A DNA stretch of 64,000 nt, from NCBI GenBank assembly GCA_017555905.1, contig JAFZFP010000029.1:1-64000 (forward strand), in the 5' to 3' direction. Position numbers and translations under genes: made by a program. Under the pieces are notes generated by a model. That model had not been told where the DNA came from and made no database searches. It saw only the letters and a program-made list of their open reading frames with translations. Below, piece by piece: positions 27,450 to 36,368 of the stretch. Source of the stretch: Alistipes sp. (GTDB taxonomy: Bacteria > Bacteroidota > Bacteroidia > Bacteroidales > Rikenellaceae). How positions within the stretch are numbered: the stretch's first letter is position 1; the number at the start of each line of letters is the position of its first letter.

Positions 27450-29120
27450 CTAATATTTAAACGAACTGCCACCGATAAACTCCCTAAGAAGCGAGGTTGG
27501 TGGAATCTCGTCGGGAGCGATAGGCACGAAGTTATCCAAGAACTTCAACATACGGCGCGCCTCGGCATACTCTGGAGCAGTATCTGGCACCTCCCTCAAA
27601 ACTGGCTCTGCCACGGCCTTCAATACTGATATCTCGTAGAAGAGCGACGAGTTGAACATCACGTTGGCATTCTCCTGGTAGGGGAATATATGGCGTTCCT
27701 CGCCACGACGCACCAATGGCCACATCGAGAGTGTGCGTAGGGCATCATTGCCGCGGGTAGCATTGTCGCGGATAGTACGACGCAAGAGGCGGTTATCCGT
27801 AGTCGGGATGCGCGAGAAGTTATCCATCGCCACTGAGGTAAAGCACGATATATAGATTTTGAACTTCTCACCATCCGAGATACTTGGCGTAAGTTGTGGG
27901 TTGAGGGCGTGGATACCCTCCATAATGAGTATCGAGCGGTCGGTGAGTTTGAGGGGCTTCTCGTGCCACTGTCTGCGACCCGAGATAAAGTCATAGCGTG
28001 GGATAGCCACACTCTCACCATTAGTCAAACGACGCAGGTGGTCGTTAAGAGTTGCGAGGTCGATAGCCTCCAAAGCCTCGAAGTCGGGCTTACCATCCTC
28101 GTCCAATGGGGTCTTATCTCTATCGACGAAGTAGTCGTCGAGGGCGATAAGCACAGGGTCGAGACCCAACACCCTCAACTGCACGCCAAGACGCTTCGAG
28201 AAGGTGGTCTTGCCACTCGACGAAGGACCCGAAATAAGGGCCATGCGCACACCACGCTCACTATTAGCCTCGGCAATGGAGCGAGCGATAGAGGCAATCT
28301 TATTCTCGTGGAAGGCCTCGGCAATCTTGATGAGTTCCGACGCATCGCCATTCATTACGCGGCGGTTCAAATCGCCAATCGTAGGCACACCCATAACATC
28401 TATCCACATCTGGTACTCGTGGAAGATGTCGAACATCTTGTCGTGGTTGATGGCCGTAGTCACCTGCTCTGGGTTGGTACGTGCAGGAAGAGCAACATAG
28501 ATGCCATTGTAGTATGGCACAACATCGAAGCGCGACACATAGCCCGACGAGGGAGCCAATGCTCCGTAGAAGTAGCCAGGCATATCGCCCAAGTGGTTCA
28601 CCGTGCGATAGAGGTGTGGGCGTGTCTGGAGCAACTCCAACCTATCGTCGAAGCCATACTTAGCATACTCCTTAGCCACATCCTCGGCAAGAGCCTTAGT
28701 GCGGGTGATAGGCAGGTTACGGGCCACGATATCCTCCATACGCAGTTTGAGCAACACGGCATCCTCGGCCAAGACTCCATCCTTATCGTCGAATTCAGCG
28801 TAGAAACCATTACCCAAGGTGTGGCGGATACGAAGTTTGCACTCGGGGAAGAGTTCCACCGAGGCCATCTGCATCACGAAAGAGAGCGTGCGCTGATAGA
28901 TGCGGTAGCCCTCGAAATGGCGGATATCGAAGAACTCCACGGTGACTGGCTTGTAGATGCGGTAACTCAGTTCCTTATAGCAGTTATTGACCCTCGCGCC
29001 AAGCATAGGGTAAGGTTGGTCGATTGCCACGCTCTGAAGCACATCCATAAGCGAAGCACCCATCTCAACCTCAAAAGAGGTCGCATTATTGACCAGTCGC
29101 AAAGTTACTCTATTAGCCAT
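27450..29120 (-). CDS. TGS-domain nucleoside (uridine-type) kinase
   Basis: This 556-residue cytosolic protein begins with a TGS-like domain (about 1-65) and a segment similar to the second additional domain of threonyl-tRNA synthetase (about 70-200, ending near YFYGALAPSSGYV). The C-terminal part (from about 280) is a P-loop kinase of the uridine kinase/phosphoribulokinase family, with GPSSSGKTTFSKRL, LDDYFVDRDKTP and MEGIHALNP. This fusion is widespread in Bacteroidota and Firmicutes and is usually annotated as nucleoside kinase. The real substrate is not known to me. The tRNA-synthetase-like parts suggest control by RNA or by small molecules (inference). Confidence 0.85.
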   Translation of the reverse strand: MANRVTLRLVNNATSFEVEMGASLMDVLQSVAIDQPYPMLGARVNNCYKELSYRIYKPVTVEFFDIRHFEGYRIYQRTLSFVMQMASVELFPECKLRIRHTLGNGFYAEFDDKDGVLAEDAVLLKLRMEDIVARNLPITRTKALAEDVAKEYAKYGFDDRLELLQTRPHLYRTVNHLGDMPGYFYGALAPSSGYVSRFDVVPYYNGIYVALPARTNPEQVTTAINHDKMFDIFHEYQMWIDVMGVPTIGDLNRRVMNGDASELIKIAEAFHENKIASIARSIAEANSERGVRMALISGPSSSGKTTFSKRLGVQLRVLGLDPVLIALDDYFVDRDKTPLDEDGKPDFEALEAIDLATLNDHLRRLTNGESVAIPRYDFISGRRQWHEKPLKLTDRSILIMEGIHALNPQLTPSISDGEKFKIYISCFTSVAMDNFSRIPTTDNRLLRRTIRDNATRGNDALRTLSMWPLVRRGEERHIFPYQENANVMFNSSLFYEISVLKAVAEPVLREVPDTAPEYAEARRMLKFLDNFVPIAPDEIPPTSLLREFIGGSSFKY

Positions 29121-29149
29121 AGCCTACCTATTTTTTAATTAATGGTGTG

Positions 29150-29157
29150 TAAAGATA
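29150..29157 (-). promoter_or_regulatory. Possible -7 box for the TGS kinase and gcvP
   Basis: The minus strand reads TATCTTTA, one base off TAnnTTTG, about 30 bp before the start at 29120. It lies close to the opposing plus-strand promoter. Confidence 0.45.
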
Positions 29158-29168
29158 GTAATTTTTTG

Positions 29169-29176
29169 TAACTTTG
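29169..29176 (+). promoter_or_regulatory. Promoter -7 box for the 5'-nucleotidase gene
   Basis: TAACTTTG matches the consensus 22 bp before the ATG at 29199. Confidence 0.65.
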
Positions 29177-29198
29177 TAACGAATAAATGTGATAACTT

Positions 29199-30680
29199 AT
29201 GCGAAAAATTCTATTTTTTTTATCGTCACTCCTCTTCGCCACCCTGCTTTTAGCAGGATGTAACGACCAAAAGTGTGACCACATCTACATCATATCTACC
29301 AACGACATCCACTCCACTATCGATGCCTTTCCGCAATTAGCAACCCTCGTAGCGGAGTATGAGGCCAAGGGCGAAGTCCTCTTGGTGGATGCTGGCGACA
29401 GGGTCTCTGGTAACGCATACGTCGATGATGCCACCGAGCCAGGAATACCCATTATCGACCTTATGAACACCATTGGCTACGACGTTGCCACCCTCGGCAA
29501 CCACGAATTCGACAAGGGTTCAACCTCTATCGACCGAGCAATCGAGGTCGCAGAGTTTCCTATCGTCTGCGCCAATGTCACGGGTATCAACGGAGCGACC
29601 ACACCCCTTCGCTACACCATCATCGAGAGTTGTGGCATAGAGATAGGTTTCGTGGGCGTGGTAGATACCGACAGCGAGGGTATGCTTCCGTTAGGAAACA
29701 AGAGTTCGTACATCAACTACGAGATCTCATCGGACATAGATACGGCCTACGACACCTGCTCGGAGATAGCCCCCGAGTGCGACTTTGTTGTGCTGCTTTC
29801 ACACATGGGTCTCGACGTGGACAAACAACTTGCGGAGCGCAATCCTGCCTGCGAGTGGATAGTCAGCGGACATAGCCACAGTCTCGTAAACGAGGAGTTC
29901 AACGGAGTGCATATATCGCAGAATAACAAGAATATACGATACGTCACCGTTGCCGACATAACAATCCTCGACGGCAAGATAGAGAGCATCACCTACGAGC
30001 AGTTGCCACTCTCCGACGTCGCCCCCGATGCGACGATGATGAAGAGGGTGGAAGAGATCAAACTACGTGACCCCGAACTAAATGCCGTAGTTGGCACAAC
30101 CACCGAGGCCATAGATCGCCAGGGCGTAATCAACTTCACACTCGAATCGCTGGCCACCTATCCCTACGACAACGGCTTTGTCCCCGAGGTGGTCTTCTAC
30201 CACGTAGGAGGCATCCGCATCGACTCGCTCCCCAAGGGCGACGTCAAGCGTGTCGATATACTCAACAACGACCCCTTCGTATCATCTATCACCCTCGCCG
30301 AGATGACAGCCGAACAGATGCGTCGCTTCATCCTCGACAAGTATAATAGCGGAACGGCAGAGAAGGCCGACAAGGAGTCGCACTACATCTACTTCGCCTC
30401 GAACATCCCCTACACCATCATCCTTGGCCAAGAGCCACTCGAAGCCCCAGATGCTACGGATATTGTAATGGAGTTGGAGGAGGGTCGCACCTACCGCGTT
30501 GCACTATGTAACTACATAACAAACAACTACATCGACCTCAGCACATTGGCCTCACCAGTCGTAAATACGGACATCACCGTACGTGAGGCTATGCTCCGCC
30601 ACATAGGCTCATTCCAGGAGGAGGGCTACACCCCCGATGCCACCATTCGTCAATTCGAGGTGAAGGCCTCAACCAACTAA
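29199..30680 (+). CDS. 5'-nucleotidase/UshA-type metallophosphatase lipoprotein
   Basis: This 493-residue protein has a lipoprotein signal peptide (LLAGC, Cys21). The calcineurin-like metallophosphatase domain (about 28-250) has all the metal motifs: STNDIHS, DAGDRVSGN, GNHEFDKG, SHMGLDVD and SGHSHS. A 5'-nucleotidase C-terminal domain follows, with FYHVGGIRIDSLPKGD. It would remove phosphate from nucleotides outside the cytosol so that nucleosides can be taken up. rnhB follows after 13 bp and is probably co-transcribed. Confidence 0.92.
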   Translation: MRKILFFLSSLLFATLLLAGCNDQKCDHIYIISTNDIHSTIDAFPQLATLVAEYEAKGEVLLVDAGDRVSGNAYVDDATEPGIPIIDLMNTIGYDVATLGNHEFDKGSTSIDRAIEVAEFPIVCANVTGINGATTPLRYTIIESCGIEIGFVGVVDTDSEGMLPLGNKSSYINYEISSDIDTAYDTCSEIAPECDFVVLLSHMGLDVDKQLAERNPACEWIVSGHSHSLVNEEFNGVHISQNNKNIRYVTVADITILDGKIESITYEQLPLSDVAPDATMMKRVEEIKLRDPELNAVVGTTTEAIDRQGVINFTLESLATYPYDNGFVPEVVFYHVGGIRIDSLPKGDVKRVDILNNDPFVSSITLAEMTAEQMRRFILDKYNSGTAEKADKESHYIYFASNIPYTIILGQEPLEAPDATDIVMELEEGRTYRVALCNYITNNYIDLSTLASPVVNTDITVREAMLRHIGSFQEEGYTPDATIRQFEVKASTN

Positions 30681-30693
30681 ACCACGGACAGTT

Positions 30694-31290
30694 ATGCTTG
30701 AGACTTGCTACCAACACGAACTTATTGAGGCGGGATGCGACGAGGCGGGCCGAGGCTGTCTCGCAGGCTCTGTATTTGCCGCTGCAGTAATACTACCTCC
30801 CGACTTTCACCACCCCCTACTCAACGACTCGAAGCAGATGACCGAGCGACGACGTAACGCCCTAAGAGAGATTATCGAGCGTGAAGCCGTGGCGTGGAAG
30901 GTGATAGAGGTGACTGCCGAACGTATCGACCAAATCAATATCCTCAACGCCTCAATCGAGGGAATGAACCTCGCAATCAAGGGTTTAGAGATATCGCCAG
31001 AGTTTATCGTCATAGATGGTAACAGGTTCCATACCGACCTCACAACCCCTTGGCGCACAATAGTTAAGGGCGACGGCAAGTATGCCAATATCGCTGCGGC
31101 ATCCGTACTTGCCAAGACCCACCGCGACGAATATATGATGCGTCTGGCCGAGGAGTTCCCTATGTATGGCTGGCAGAAAAACAAGGGCTACCCCACTCGC
31201 GAACACCGTCTGGCTATCCGCGAACACGGTCTCTCACCATACCACCGACTAACATTCAACTCGTCGCCCGAGCAACTCGAACTCTTCTAA
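30694..31290 (+). CDS. rnhB: Ribonuclease HII
   Basis: This 198-residue enzyme nicks RNA-DNA hybrids, including single ribonucleotides embedded in DNA. The acidic site begins in CDEAGRG (Asp16, Glu17), and VIDGNRF, VKGDGKYANIAAASVLAKTHRD and GYPTREH are all conserved. The length is typical. It lies 13 bp after the nucleotidase lipoprotein gene. Confidence 0.96.
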   Translation: MLETCYQHELIEAGCDEAGRGCLAGSVFAAAVILPPDFHHPLLNDSKQMTERRRNALREIIEREAVAWKVIEVTAERIDQINILNASIEGMNLAIKGLEISPEFIVIDGNRFHTDLTTPWRTIVKGDGKYANIAAASVLAKTHRDEYMMRLAEEFPMYGWQKNKGYPTREHRLAIREHGLSPYHRLTFNSSPEQLELF

Positions 31291-31404
31291 CATAGGGGCA
31301 AACCCACCTCCTTACGATAAGAAATATGGTCATAAATCATACGTATTTCTACCTATTTTGCACCCCTTTTTGCCCATTTCTCAACCGTCGAAACAAAAAA
31401 TAAT

Positions 31405-31412
31405 TACCTTTG
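31405..31412 (+). promoter_or_regulatory. Promoter -7 box for the alpha-oxoamine synthase gene
   Basis: TACCTTTG followed by CCCG matches the consensus. It implies a leader of about 72 nt in the 201-bp gap after rnhB. No defined riboswitch is recognised in that leader. Confidence 0.7.
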
Positions 31413-31491
31413 CCCGAGGTGATAATTAGCCCAGTCGCGATTTAGGCTCGGCAATTAGGCTATTGAGAATTTAACTTAATATTTTGCAAAA

Positions 31492-32760
31492 ATGGTAGAT
31501 ATTTTTGATCGCTTATCGAAGAACGCAGGAGGCCCTATCGGTCAGTATATGTCGGCTGTTCACGGCTATTTTGCATTCCCCAAGTTGGAGGGAGAACTCG
31601 GCCCTCACATGATGTTTAGAGGCAAGCCCGTCCTGAACTGGAGCCTCAACAACTACCTCGGCTTGGCCAACCACCCAGAGGTGCGCGAGGCAGATGCTGA
31701 GGGTGCTAAGAAGTATGGTATGGCCTACCCTATGGGTGCGCGTATGATGTCGGGCCAGACGAAGTACCACGAGCAACTTGAGCAGGAGTTGGCCGAGTTC
31801 GTAGGTAAGGAGGATGCCTTCCTTCTCAACTTTGGCTATCAGGGTATGATCTCGATTATCGACTGCTTGCTTACCCCACGCGACGTCGTTGTCTACGACA
31901 AGGAGTGTCACGCCTGTATAATCGACGGCTTGCGTATGCACCCAGGCAAGCGCTTCGTCTATGCCCACAACGACGAGGATTCGTTGCGCCTACAACTCCA
32001 ACACGCCACAGAACTCGCTGAACAACAGCGTGGTGGCGTATTGGTCATCACCGAGGGTGTCTTCGGTATGAAGGGCGACCTCGGCTTCTTGGATGTTATC
32101 GTTAAGTATAAGAAGGAGTTCAACTTCCGCCTCTTGGTAGATGATGCTCACGGCTTCGGAACTATGGGTAACAATGGCCGCGGTACGGGAGATCACTTCG
32201 GCGTTCAAGACCAGATCGACGTACTTTTCAACACCTTTGCTAAGTCTATGGCGGGCATCGGAGCCTTCGTGGCAGGCCCTCGTTGGCTTATCAACCTCTT
32301 CCGTTACAACATGCGCTCGCAGTTGTATGCTAAGTCGTTGCCTATGCCTATGGTTATCGGTGCGCTCAAGCGTCTCGACCTCATCCGCAAACACCCTGAG
32401 TATCAGCAGAAGTTGTGGGAGATCACACGCGCCTTGCAGAAGGGTCTTACGGATAACGGTTTCGACATCGGCGTAACCCAGTCGCCCGTAACGCCTATCT
32501 ATATGAAGGGTGGTAACGAGGAGGGTACAAACCTCATCGTGGATCTTCGCGAGAACTACGGCCTCTTCTGCTCGATTGTCATCTACCCCGTAATCCCAAA
32601 GGGCGAGATCATCCTTCGAGTGATACCTACCGCAGCACATACGATGGAGGATGTGGAGTACACCATCAACACCTTCAAGGCTGTGCGTGCTAAGTTCGAG
32701 GCTGGCGAGTACATCAAGCCTATCCCACAGATGGCCGACCCCGACTTCAAGATGCGATAG
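31492..32760 (+). CDS. Alpha-oxoamine synthase (possible serine palmitoyltransferase or cysteate acyltransferase)
   Basis: This 422-residue pyridoxal-phosphate enzyme belongs to the family that condenses an amino acid with an acyl-CoA (KBL, AONS, SPT). The cofactor site is intact: DDAHGFGTMG binds the pyridine ring and Lys251 in TFAKSMAGIGAF forms the Schiff base. NNYLGLANHPEV and RMMSGQTKYHEQLE are family landmarks. Bacteroidota use such enzymes to make sphingolipids (serine) or sulfonolipids (cysteate, known from Alistipes and Chryseobacterium). The N-terminus (DIFDRLSKNAGGPIGQYM) differs from what I recall of characterised Sphingobacterium SPT, so the amino-acid substrate is open. No biotin genes are near, which argues against AONS. 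Confidence 0.8.
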   Translation: MVDIFDRLSKNAGGPIGQYMSAVHGYFAFPKLEGELGPHMMFRGKPVLNWSLNNYLGLANHPEVREADAEGAKKYGMAYPMGARMMSGQTKYHEQLEQELAEFVGKEDAFLLNFGYQGMISIIDCLLTPRDVVVYDKECHACIIDGLRMHPGKRFVYAHNDEDSLRLQLQHATELAEQQRGGVLVITEGVFGMKGDLGFLDVIVKYKKEFNFRLLVDDAHGFGTMGNNGRGTGDHFGVQDQIDVLFNTFAKSMAGIGAFVAGPRWLINLFRYNMRSQLYAKSLPMPMVIGALKRLDLIRKHPEYQQKLWEITRALQKGLTDNGFDIGVTQSPVTPIYMKGGNEEGTNLIVDLRENYGLFCSIVIYPVIPKGEIILRVIPTAAHTMEDVEYTINTFKAVRAKFEAGEYIKPIPQMADPDFKMR

Positions 32761-32797
32761 TTTACGTAGTAATTCGACATAAAAACACCGTTTATCG

Positions 32798-32835
32798 ACC
32801 TGCCTGACACCCCGTGGTTAGGCAGGTTGCTCTTA
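32798..32835 (+). terminator. Terminator after the alpha-oxoamine synthase gene
   Basis: The stem ACCTGCCT/AGGCAGGT with an extra CACC/TGG pairing inside is followed by TGCTCTTATTT, 38 bp after the stop. Confidence 0.7.
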
Positions 32836-32893
32836 TTTGCACCATTAGGACAATTATTTCGCCTAAAAATGCTATTATTAATTAAGTTCTTCT

Positions 32894-32901
32894 TATCTTT
32901 G
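32894..32901 (+). promoter_or_regulatory. Promoter -7 box for transketolase
   Basis: TATCTTTG followed by TCTG matches TAnnTTTG and gives a leader of about 75-80 nt before the ATG at 32985. Confidence 0.65.
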
Positions 32902-32984
32902 TCTGTTAATTTTGAAGAACGACTAACCACCGTCTTTACAGAAGAGCAATAAATTACTACAAACAAAATAAAAAAAACCTAACT

Positions 32985-35009
32985 ATGGAAAACAACAAAC
33001 TACAGCGAGCAGCCGATAACATCCGTATCTTGGCTGCTTCGATGGTTGAGAAGGCTAAGTCTGGTCACCCTGGCGGTGCTATGGGCGGTGCTGACTTCAT
33101 CAACGTACTCTACACAGAGTTCTTGCGCTACGACCCAGAGAATATGGCGTATCCACACCGCGACCGCCTTTTCCTCGACCCAGGTCATATGTCTCCAATG
33201 CTCTACGCAGTTTTGTCATTGGCTGGTAACTACACTACCGAGGATTTGCAGTCGTTGCGTCAGTGGGAGAGTGTAACCCCTGGTCACCCTGAAGTAGATG
33301 TTTTGCGTGGTGTTGAGAACACCTCTGGTCCCCTTGGTCAGGGTCACGCTATGGCTCTCGGTGCTGCTATCGCTGAGCGCTTTATGGTAGCGCGCTTTGG
33401 CGAGTGGATGGCACACAAGACATACGCCTTCATCTCTGACGGTGCTGTACAGGAGGAGATCTCGCAGGGTGTTGGTCGCGTTGCTGGCCACCTCGGTCTT
33501 TCTAACTTCATTATGTACTACGACTCGAACAATGTTCAGCTCTCTACTAAGTGCGACGAGGTAGATACTGAGGATATCGAGATGAAATATAAGGCTTGGA
33601 ATTGGAACGTAATCACAGTAAATGGCCAGTCTATCGACGAGATTCGCGCTGCGTTGAAGGCTGCTAACGCTGAGACCGAGCGTCCTACCCTCATCATCGG
33701 TAAGACCATTATGGGTTATGGCGCACGTAAGGCCGATGGTACAAGTTTCGAGAACCAGGTATCTACACACGGTCAGCCACTTACTGCTGCTGGCGCAGAT
33801 ATCGCTGCTACAATCAAGAACCTCGGCGGTAACCCAGAGGAGCCATTCGCAGTATTCGAGGAGTCTAAGGAGGTCTACGCTGAGCGTCGCAAGGAACTCG
33901 TAGAGTGGGCTAAGCAGATGAAGGCTACCGAGGCTGAGTGGCGTAAGGCTAACCCAGAGTTGGCTGAGAAGATGGACAACTTCTACTCAGGCAAGCTCCC
34001 AGAGATCGACTACTCGGCTATCGAACTCAAGCCAGACCAGGCAACACGTGCTGCTTCAGCAACTATGCTTGGCTACTTCGCAGAGCACGTAGAGAATATG
34101 GTGGTATCTTCTGCCGACCTCTCTAACTCAGATAAGACCGACGGCTTCCTCAAGAAGACCAAGGCATTCACCAAGGGCGACTTCTCTGGTAACTTCTTCC
34201 AGGCAGGTGTTGCCGAGCTTACTATGGCTTGCGTGATGAACGGTATGGCACTCCACGGCGGTATCATCCCTGCTTGCGGTACCTTCTTCGTATTCTCAGA
34301 CTATATGAAGCCAGCAGTACGTCTTTCAGCCCTTATGCGCAAGCACGTCATCTATATCTGGACACACGACTCATTCCGCGTAGGTGAGGACGGTCCTACC
34401 CACGAGCCTGTTGAGCACGAGGCACAGATTCGCCTTATGGAGCATCTCCACAACCACTCTGGCGAGCGCTCTATGCTCGTTCTTCGTCCTGCAGATAGCG
34501 AGGAGACCGTTGCTGCTTGGAAGATGGCTTTGGAGGAGGAGCGCCCAGTTGCCCTTATCCTTTCACGCCAGAACATCAAGTCGTTGCCAGCATTGGGTGG
34601 CGAGTCACGTCGTGCTGAGGCTATGAAGGCTGAGCGTGGTGGTTACGTAGTCTTGGATAATAAGGATGCCAAGGTTACTATGATTGCTACTGGTTCTGAG
34701 GTATCTACCTTGGTTGAGGGTGCTGAGTTGTTGGCTGAGGAGGGTATCGCTACACGTGTGGTATCTATCCCAAGTGAGGGCTTGTTCCGCGACCAGCCTA
34801 AGGAGTACCAGGCAGAGGTTTTGGGCACATTGCCACGCTACGGTATGACCTCTGGTCTCTCTATCAACCTTATCGGTTTGGTAGGTGAGGAGGGCTTCAT
34901 CCACGGCTTCGACCACTTCGGCTACTCTGCTCCATTCAAGGTATTGGACGAGAAGTTCGGCTACAACGGCAAGACTGTTGCCGAGGAGGTAAAGGCTATG
35001 CTCAAGTAA
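32985..35009 (+). CDS. tkt: Transketolase
   Basis: This 674-residue thiamine-diphosphate enzyme moves two-carbon units between sugar phosphates in the pentose phosphate pathway. The substrate-binding start AKSGHPGGAMGGAD, the cofactor region with FISDGAVQEEIS and YDSNNVQLS, and the pyrimidine domain with THDSFRVGEDGPTHEP are all present. The length fits the full three-domain enzyme (about 660-680). It is monocistronic with a strong terminator. Confidence 0.96.
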   Translation: MENNKLQRAADNIRILAASMVEKAKSGHPGGAMGGADFINVLYTEFLRYDPENMAYPHRDRLFLDPGHMSPMLYAVLSLAGNYTTEDLQSLRQWESVTPGHPEVDVLRGVENTSGPLGQGHAMALGAAIAERFMVARFGEWMAHKTYAFISDGAVQEEISQGVGRVAGHLGLSNFIMYYDSNNVQLSTKCDEVDTEDIEMKYKAWNWNVITVNGQSIDEIRAALKAANAETERPTLIIGKTIMGYGARKADGTSFENQVSTHGQPLTAAGADIAATIKNLGGNPEEPFAVFEESKEVYAERRKELVEWAKQMKATEAEWRKANPELAEKMDNFYSGKLPEIDYSAIELKPDQATRAASATMLGYFAEHVENMVVSSADLSNSDKTDGFLKKTKAFTKGDFSGNFFQAGVAELTMACVMNGMALHGGIIPACGTFFVFSDYMKPAVRLSALMRKHVIYIWTHDSFRVGEDGPTHEPVEHEAQIRLMEHLHNHSGERSMLVLRPADSEETVAAWKMALEEERPVALILSRQNIKSLPALGGESRRAEAMKAERGGYVVLDNKDAKVTMIATGSEVSTLVEGAELLAEEGIATRVVSIPSEGLFRDQPKEYQAEVLGTLPRYGMTSGLSINLIGLVGEEGFIHGFDHFGYSAPFKVLDEKFGYNGKTVAEEVKAMLK

Positions 35010-35028
35010 TTGACCTATACCTAAATAG

Positions 35029-35065
35029 AAAGAGATGACTCCGCTTGGAGTCATCTCTTTTTTTG
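35029..35065 (+). terminator. Terminator after transketolase
   Basis: The perfect 12-bp stem AAAGAGATGACT/AGTCATCTCTTT with an 8-base loop is followed by TTTTG. The A-run on the other side lets it act on the converging gene too. Confidence 0.92.
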
Positions 35066-35083
35066 TTACTATTGGAGCGATGG

Positions 35084-36028
35084 TTACTCCTTTAGCCACT
35101 CGATTTCGAGGATGTAGGAGATATCATAATGCTCGACGCCCTCGTGGTCCTCGTAACTATCTCCATTCCTAAACACTAACTTGTTGCCAGGGGTGAGGGT
35201 TTCGGTCCTATCACCTAACTTGATGGTCATCGCATCGTCGGTTATTTCAGTTATACAACCCTGGAAACTCTCGTAGGAGATAACACCCGTACGAGCATTA
35301 ACAATTTCGGAGGTATGCTCATTATAATCTTGACCAATGCTCCAACCCGTCTTCTTCCAATCAATCTTTAGGCGGTGATTGGTTGGTTCACCAAGGGCTA
35401 CATTCCAGATAAATCGTTTGCTACACCCTTCGGCATCGACGATAAGTATATAGCCATTATCCTTGCCTAACTCATTGTGCAACAACTCTTCAACCTCTGC
35501 CCAATGCTCCTCAGGTTTTTCGTAGCAGAGCGAGGCATAAGCCCTCTCTAACACTCTGGTTAGAGGTTCGAAGTCACGCTCCTTGTTGTATGGAGTAGAT
35601 GCGATTAGGACTACACTCCTATTACTACTAAATCTGGCATTGATAATATTACTTGCCACACTAACCACCTCAAGCCTATCAAACTTCATATTAGCAGCAA
35701 TTCCCACCATCTCCGCCTTATCATCGGGTTTCTTGCCTAAGTTTTTGTGGAAGCAGTCCATCCATTTATACTGTTCCGCCTCCTCGCGCGTATTGCGACA
35801 AAACATTATCACTGGAGAGTTGGTCTCCAAAGAGTCGAACAGATCACTAAGACCCGACCAATTGGCACTTAGATCAATGGTAGGGGCTTGTTCACGGAAC
35901 TTGGCAATAATAGCGTCGGCATCGTCACCCTTAACGATTAAGCCCACGGCATATCTGTCATCTATATTTTCACAAGCGGCTCTTGCATTGCCACCCTCAG
36001 GATTAAAGGCTTGTCTGATAATCTCCAT
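35084..36028 (-). CDS. Unrecognised 314-residue protein
   Basis: I do not recognise this protein. It is soluble (no signal peptide or membrane span), acidic to neutral, and has several Trp and Cys. The first half (about 1-175) shows alternating strands and helices, including VGLIVKGDDADAIIAKF, SPVIMFCRNTREEAEQ and SVVLIASTPYNKER. The C-terminal part (about 235-314) looks like short beta strands: CITEITDDAMTIKLGD and LTPGNKLVFRNGDSYED. I start at 36028 (MEIIRQAF) because the minus-strand -7 box at 36073-36080 is downstream of the other possible start at 36142. It is a single gene between transketolase and the mannanase gene, apparently with more AT-rich codons than its neighbours (judged by eye). 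Confidence 0.7.
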   Translation of the reverse strand: MEIIRQAFNPEGGNARAACENIDDRYAVGLIVKGDDADAIIAKFREQAPTIDLSANWSGLSDLFDSLETNSPVIMFCRNTREEAEQYKWMDCFHKNLGKKPDDKAEMVGIAANMKFDRLEVVSVASNIINARFSSNRSVVLIASTPYNKERDFEPLTRVLERAYASLCYEKPEEHWAEVEELLHNELGKDNGYILIVDAEGCSKRFIWNVALGEPTNHRLKIDWKKTGWSIGQDYNEHTSEIVNARTGVISYESFQGCITEITDDAMTIKLGDRTETLTPGNKLVFRNGDSYEDHEGVEHYDISYILEIEWLKE

Positions 36029-36072
36029 AGTCGTATTGTTTTGAGATTTATTATCACAAAATGAGACCTTTA

Positions 36073-36080
36073 CAAAGGTA
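36073..36080 (-). promoter_or_regulatory. Promoter -7 box for the 314-residue protein
   Basis: The minus strand reads TACCTTTG, an exact TAnnTTTG match 45 bp before the ATG at 36028. It is the reason for preferring the shorter start. Confidence 0.7.
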
Positions 36081-36280
36081 GAAAAATTATTTGAATTTTC
36101 CGAGAGTAGTGGTATATTTTTGTTGCGGGAGGGCTTGCGCAACGCGTAAAGTTATCGCACTGACCTGCCGGCCTAAGCACTCCCTACATTCGCTATATTC
36201 CCTAATCTACTTAAACTCCCTAATCTACCCCTTTTCCACACCCCACGACCGAATTTCTTTTCAGAAGGGTGCCGATCTGT
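36081..36280. other. Intergenic region upstream of the 314-residue protein
   Basis: From 36029 to 36368 there is no gene. Besides the -7 box and the mannanase terminator, the segment 36190-36235 contains a short imperfect direct repeat (CTCCCTAATCTAC and TTCCCTAATCTAC). A plus-strand open frame (36091-36282) has no ribosome-binding site or recognisable family, and I reject it. Confidence 0.4.
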
Positions 36281-36330
36281 AAAAATGCCTCGGATGGGTA
36301 GTACTGAACGTACGTCCCATTCGAGGCATT
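36281..36330 (-). terminator. Terminator after the GH5 gene
   Basis: On the minus strand AATGCCTCGAATGGG pairs with CCCATCCGAGGCATT (one mismatch or wobble) around a 16-base loop and is followed by TTTAC. It lies 38 bp after the GH5 stop. Confidence 0.85.
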
Positions 36331-36368
36331 CTTTGTTAGGGGAAGCAATCACCCCTTATCACAAGAAA

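Noticed and set aside
27894-29138. Long open frame (414 codons) antisense to the TGS nucleoside kinase
   Set aside because: The opposite strand has intact TGS and P-loop kinase domains. The antisense frame shows no motif and no start signals.
36091-36282. Plus-strand open frame upstream of the 314-residue protein
   Set aside because: It has no Shine-Dalgarno or promoter, overlaps the beginning of a terminator on the other strand and has no recognisable product.
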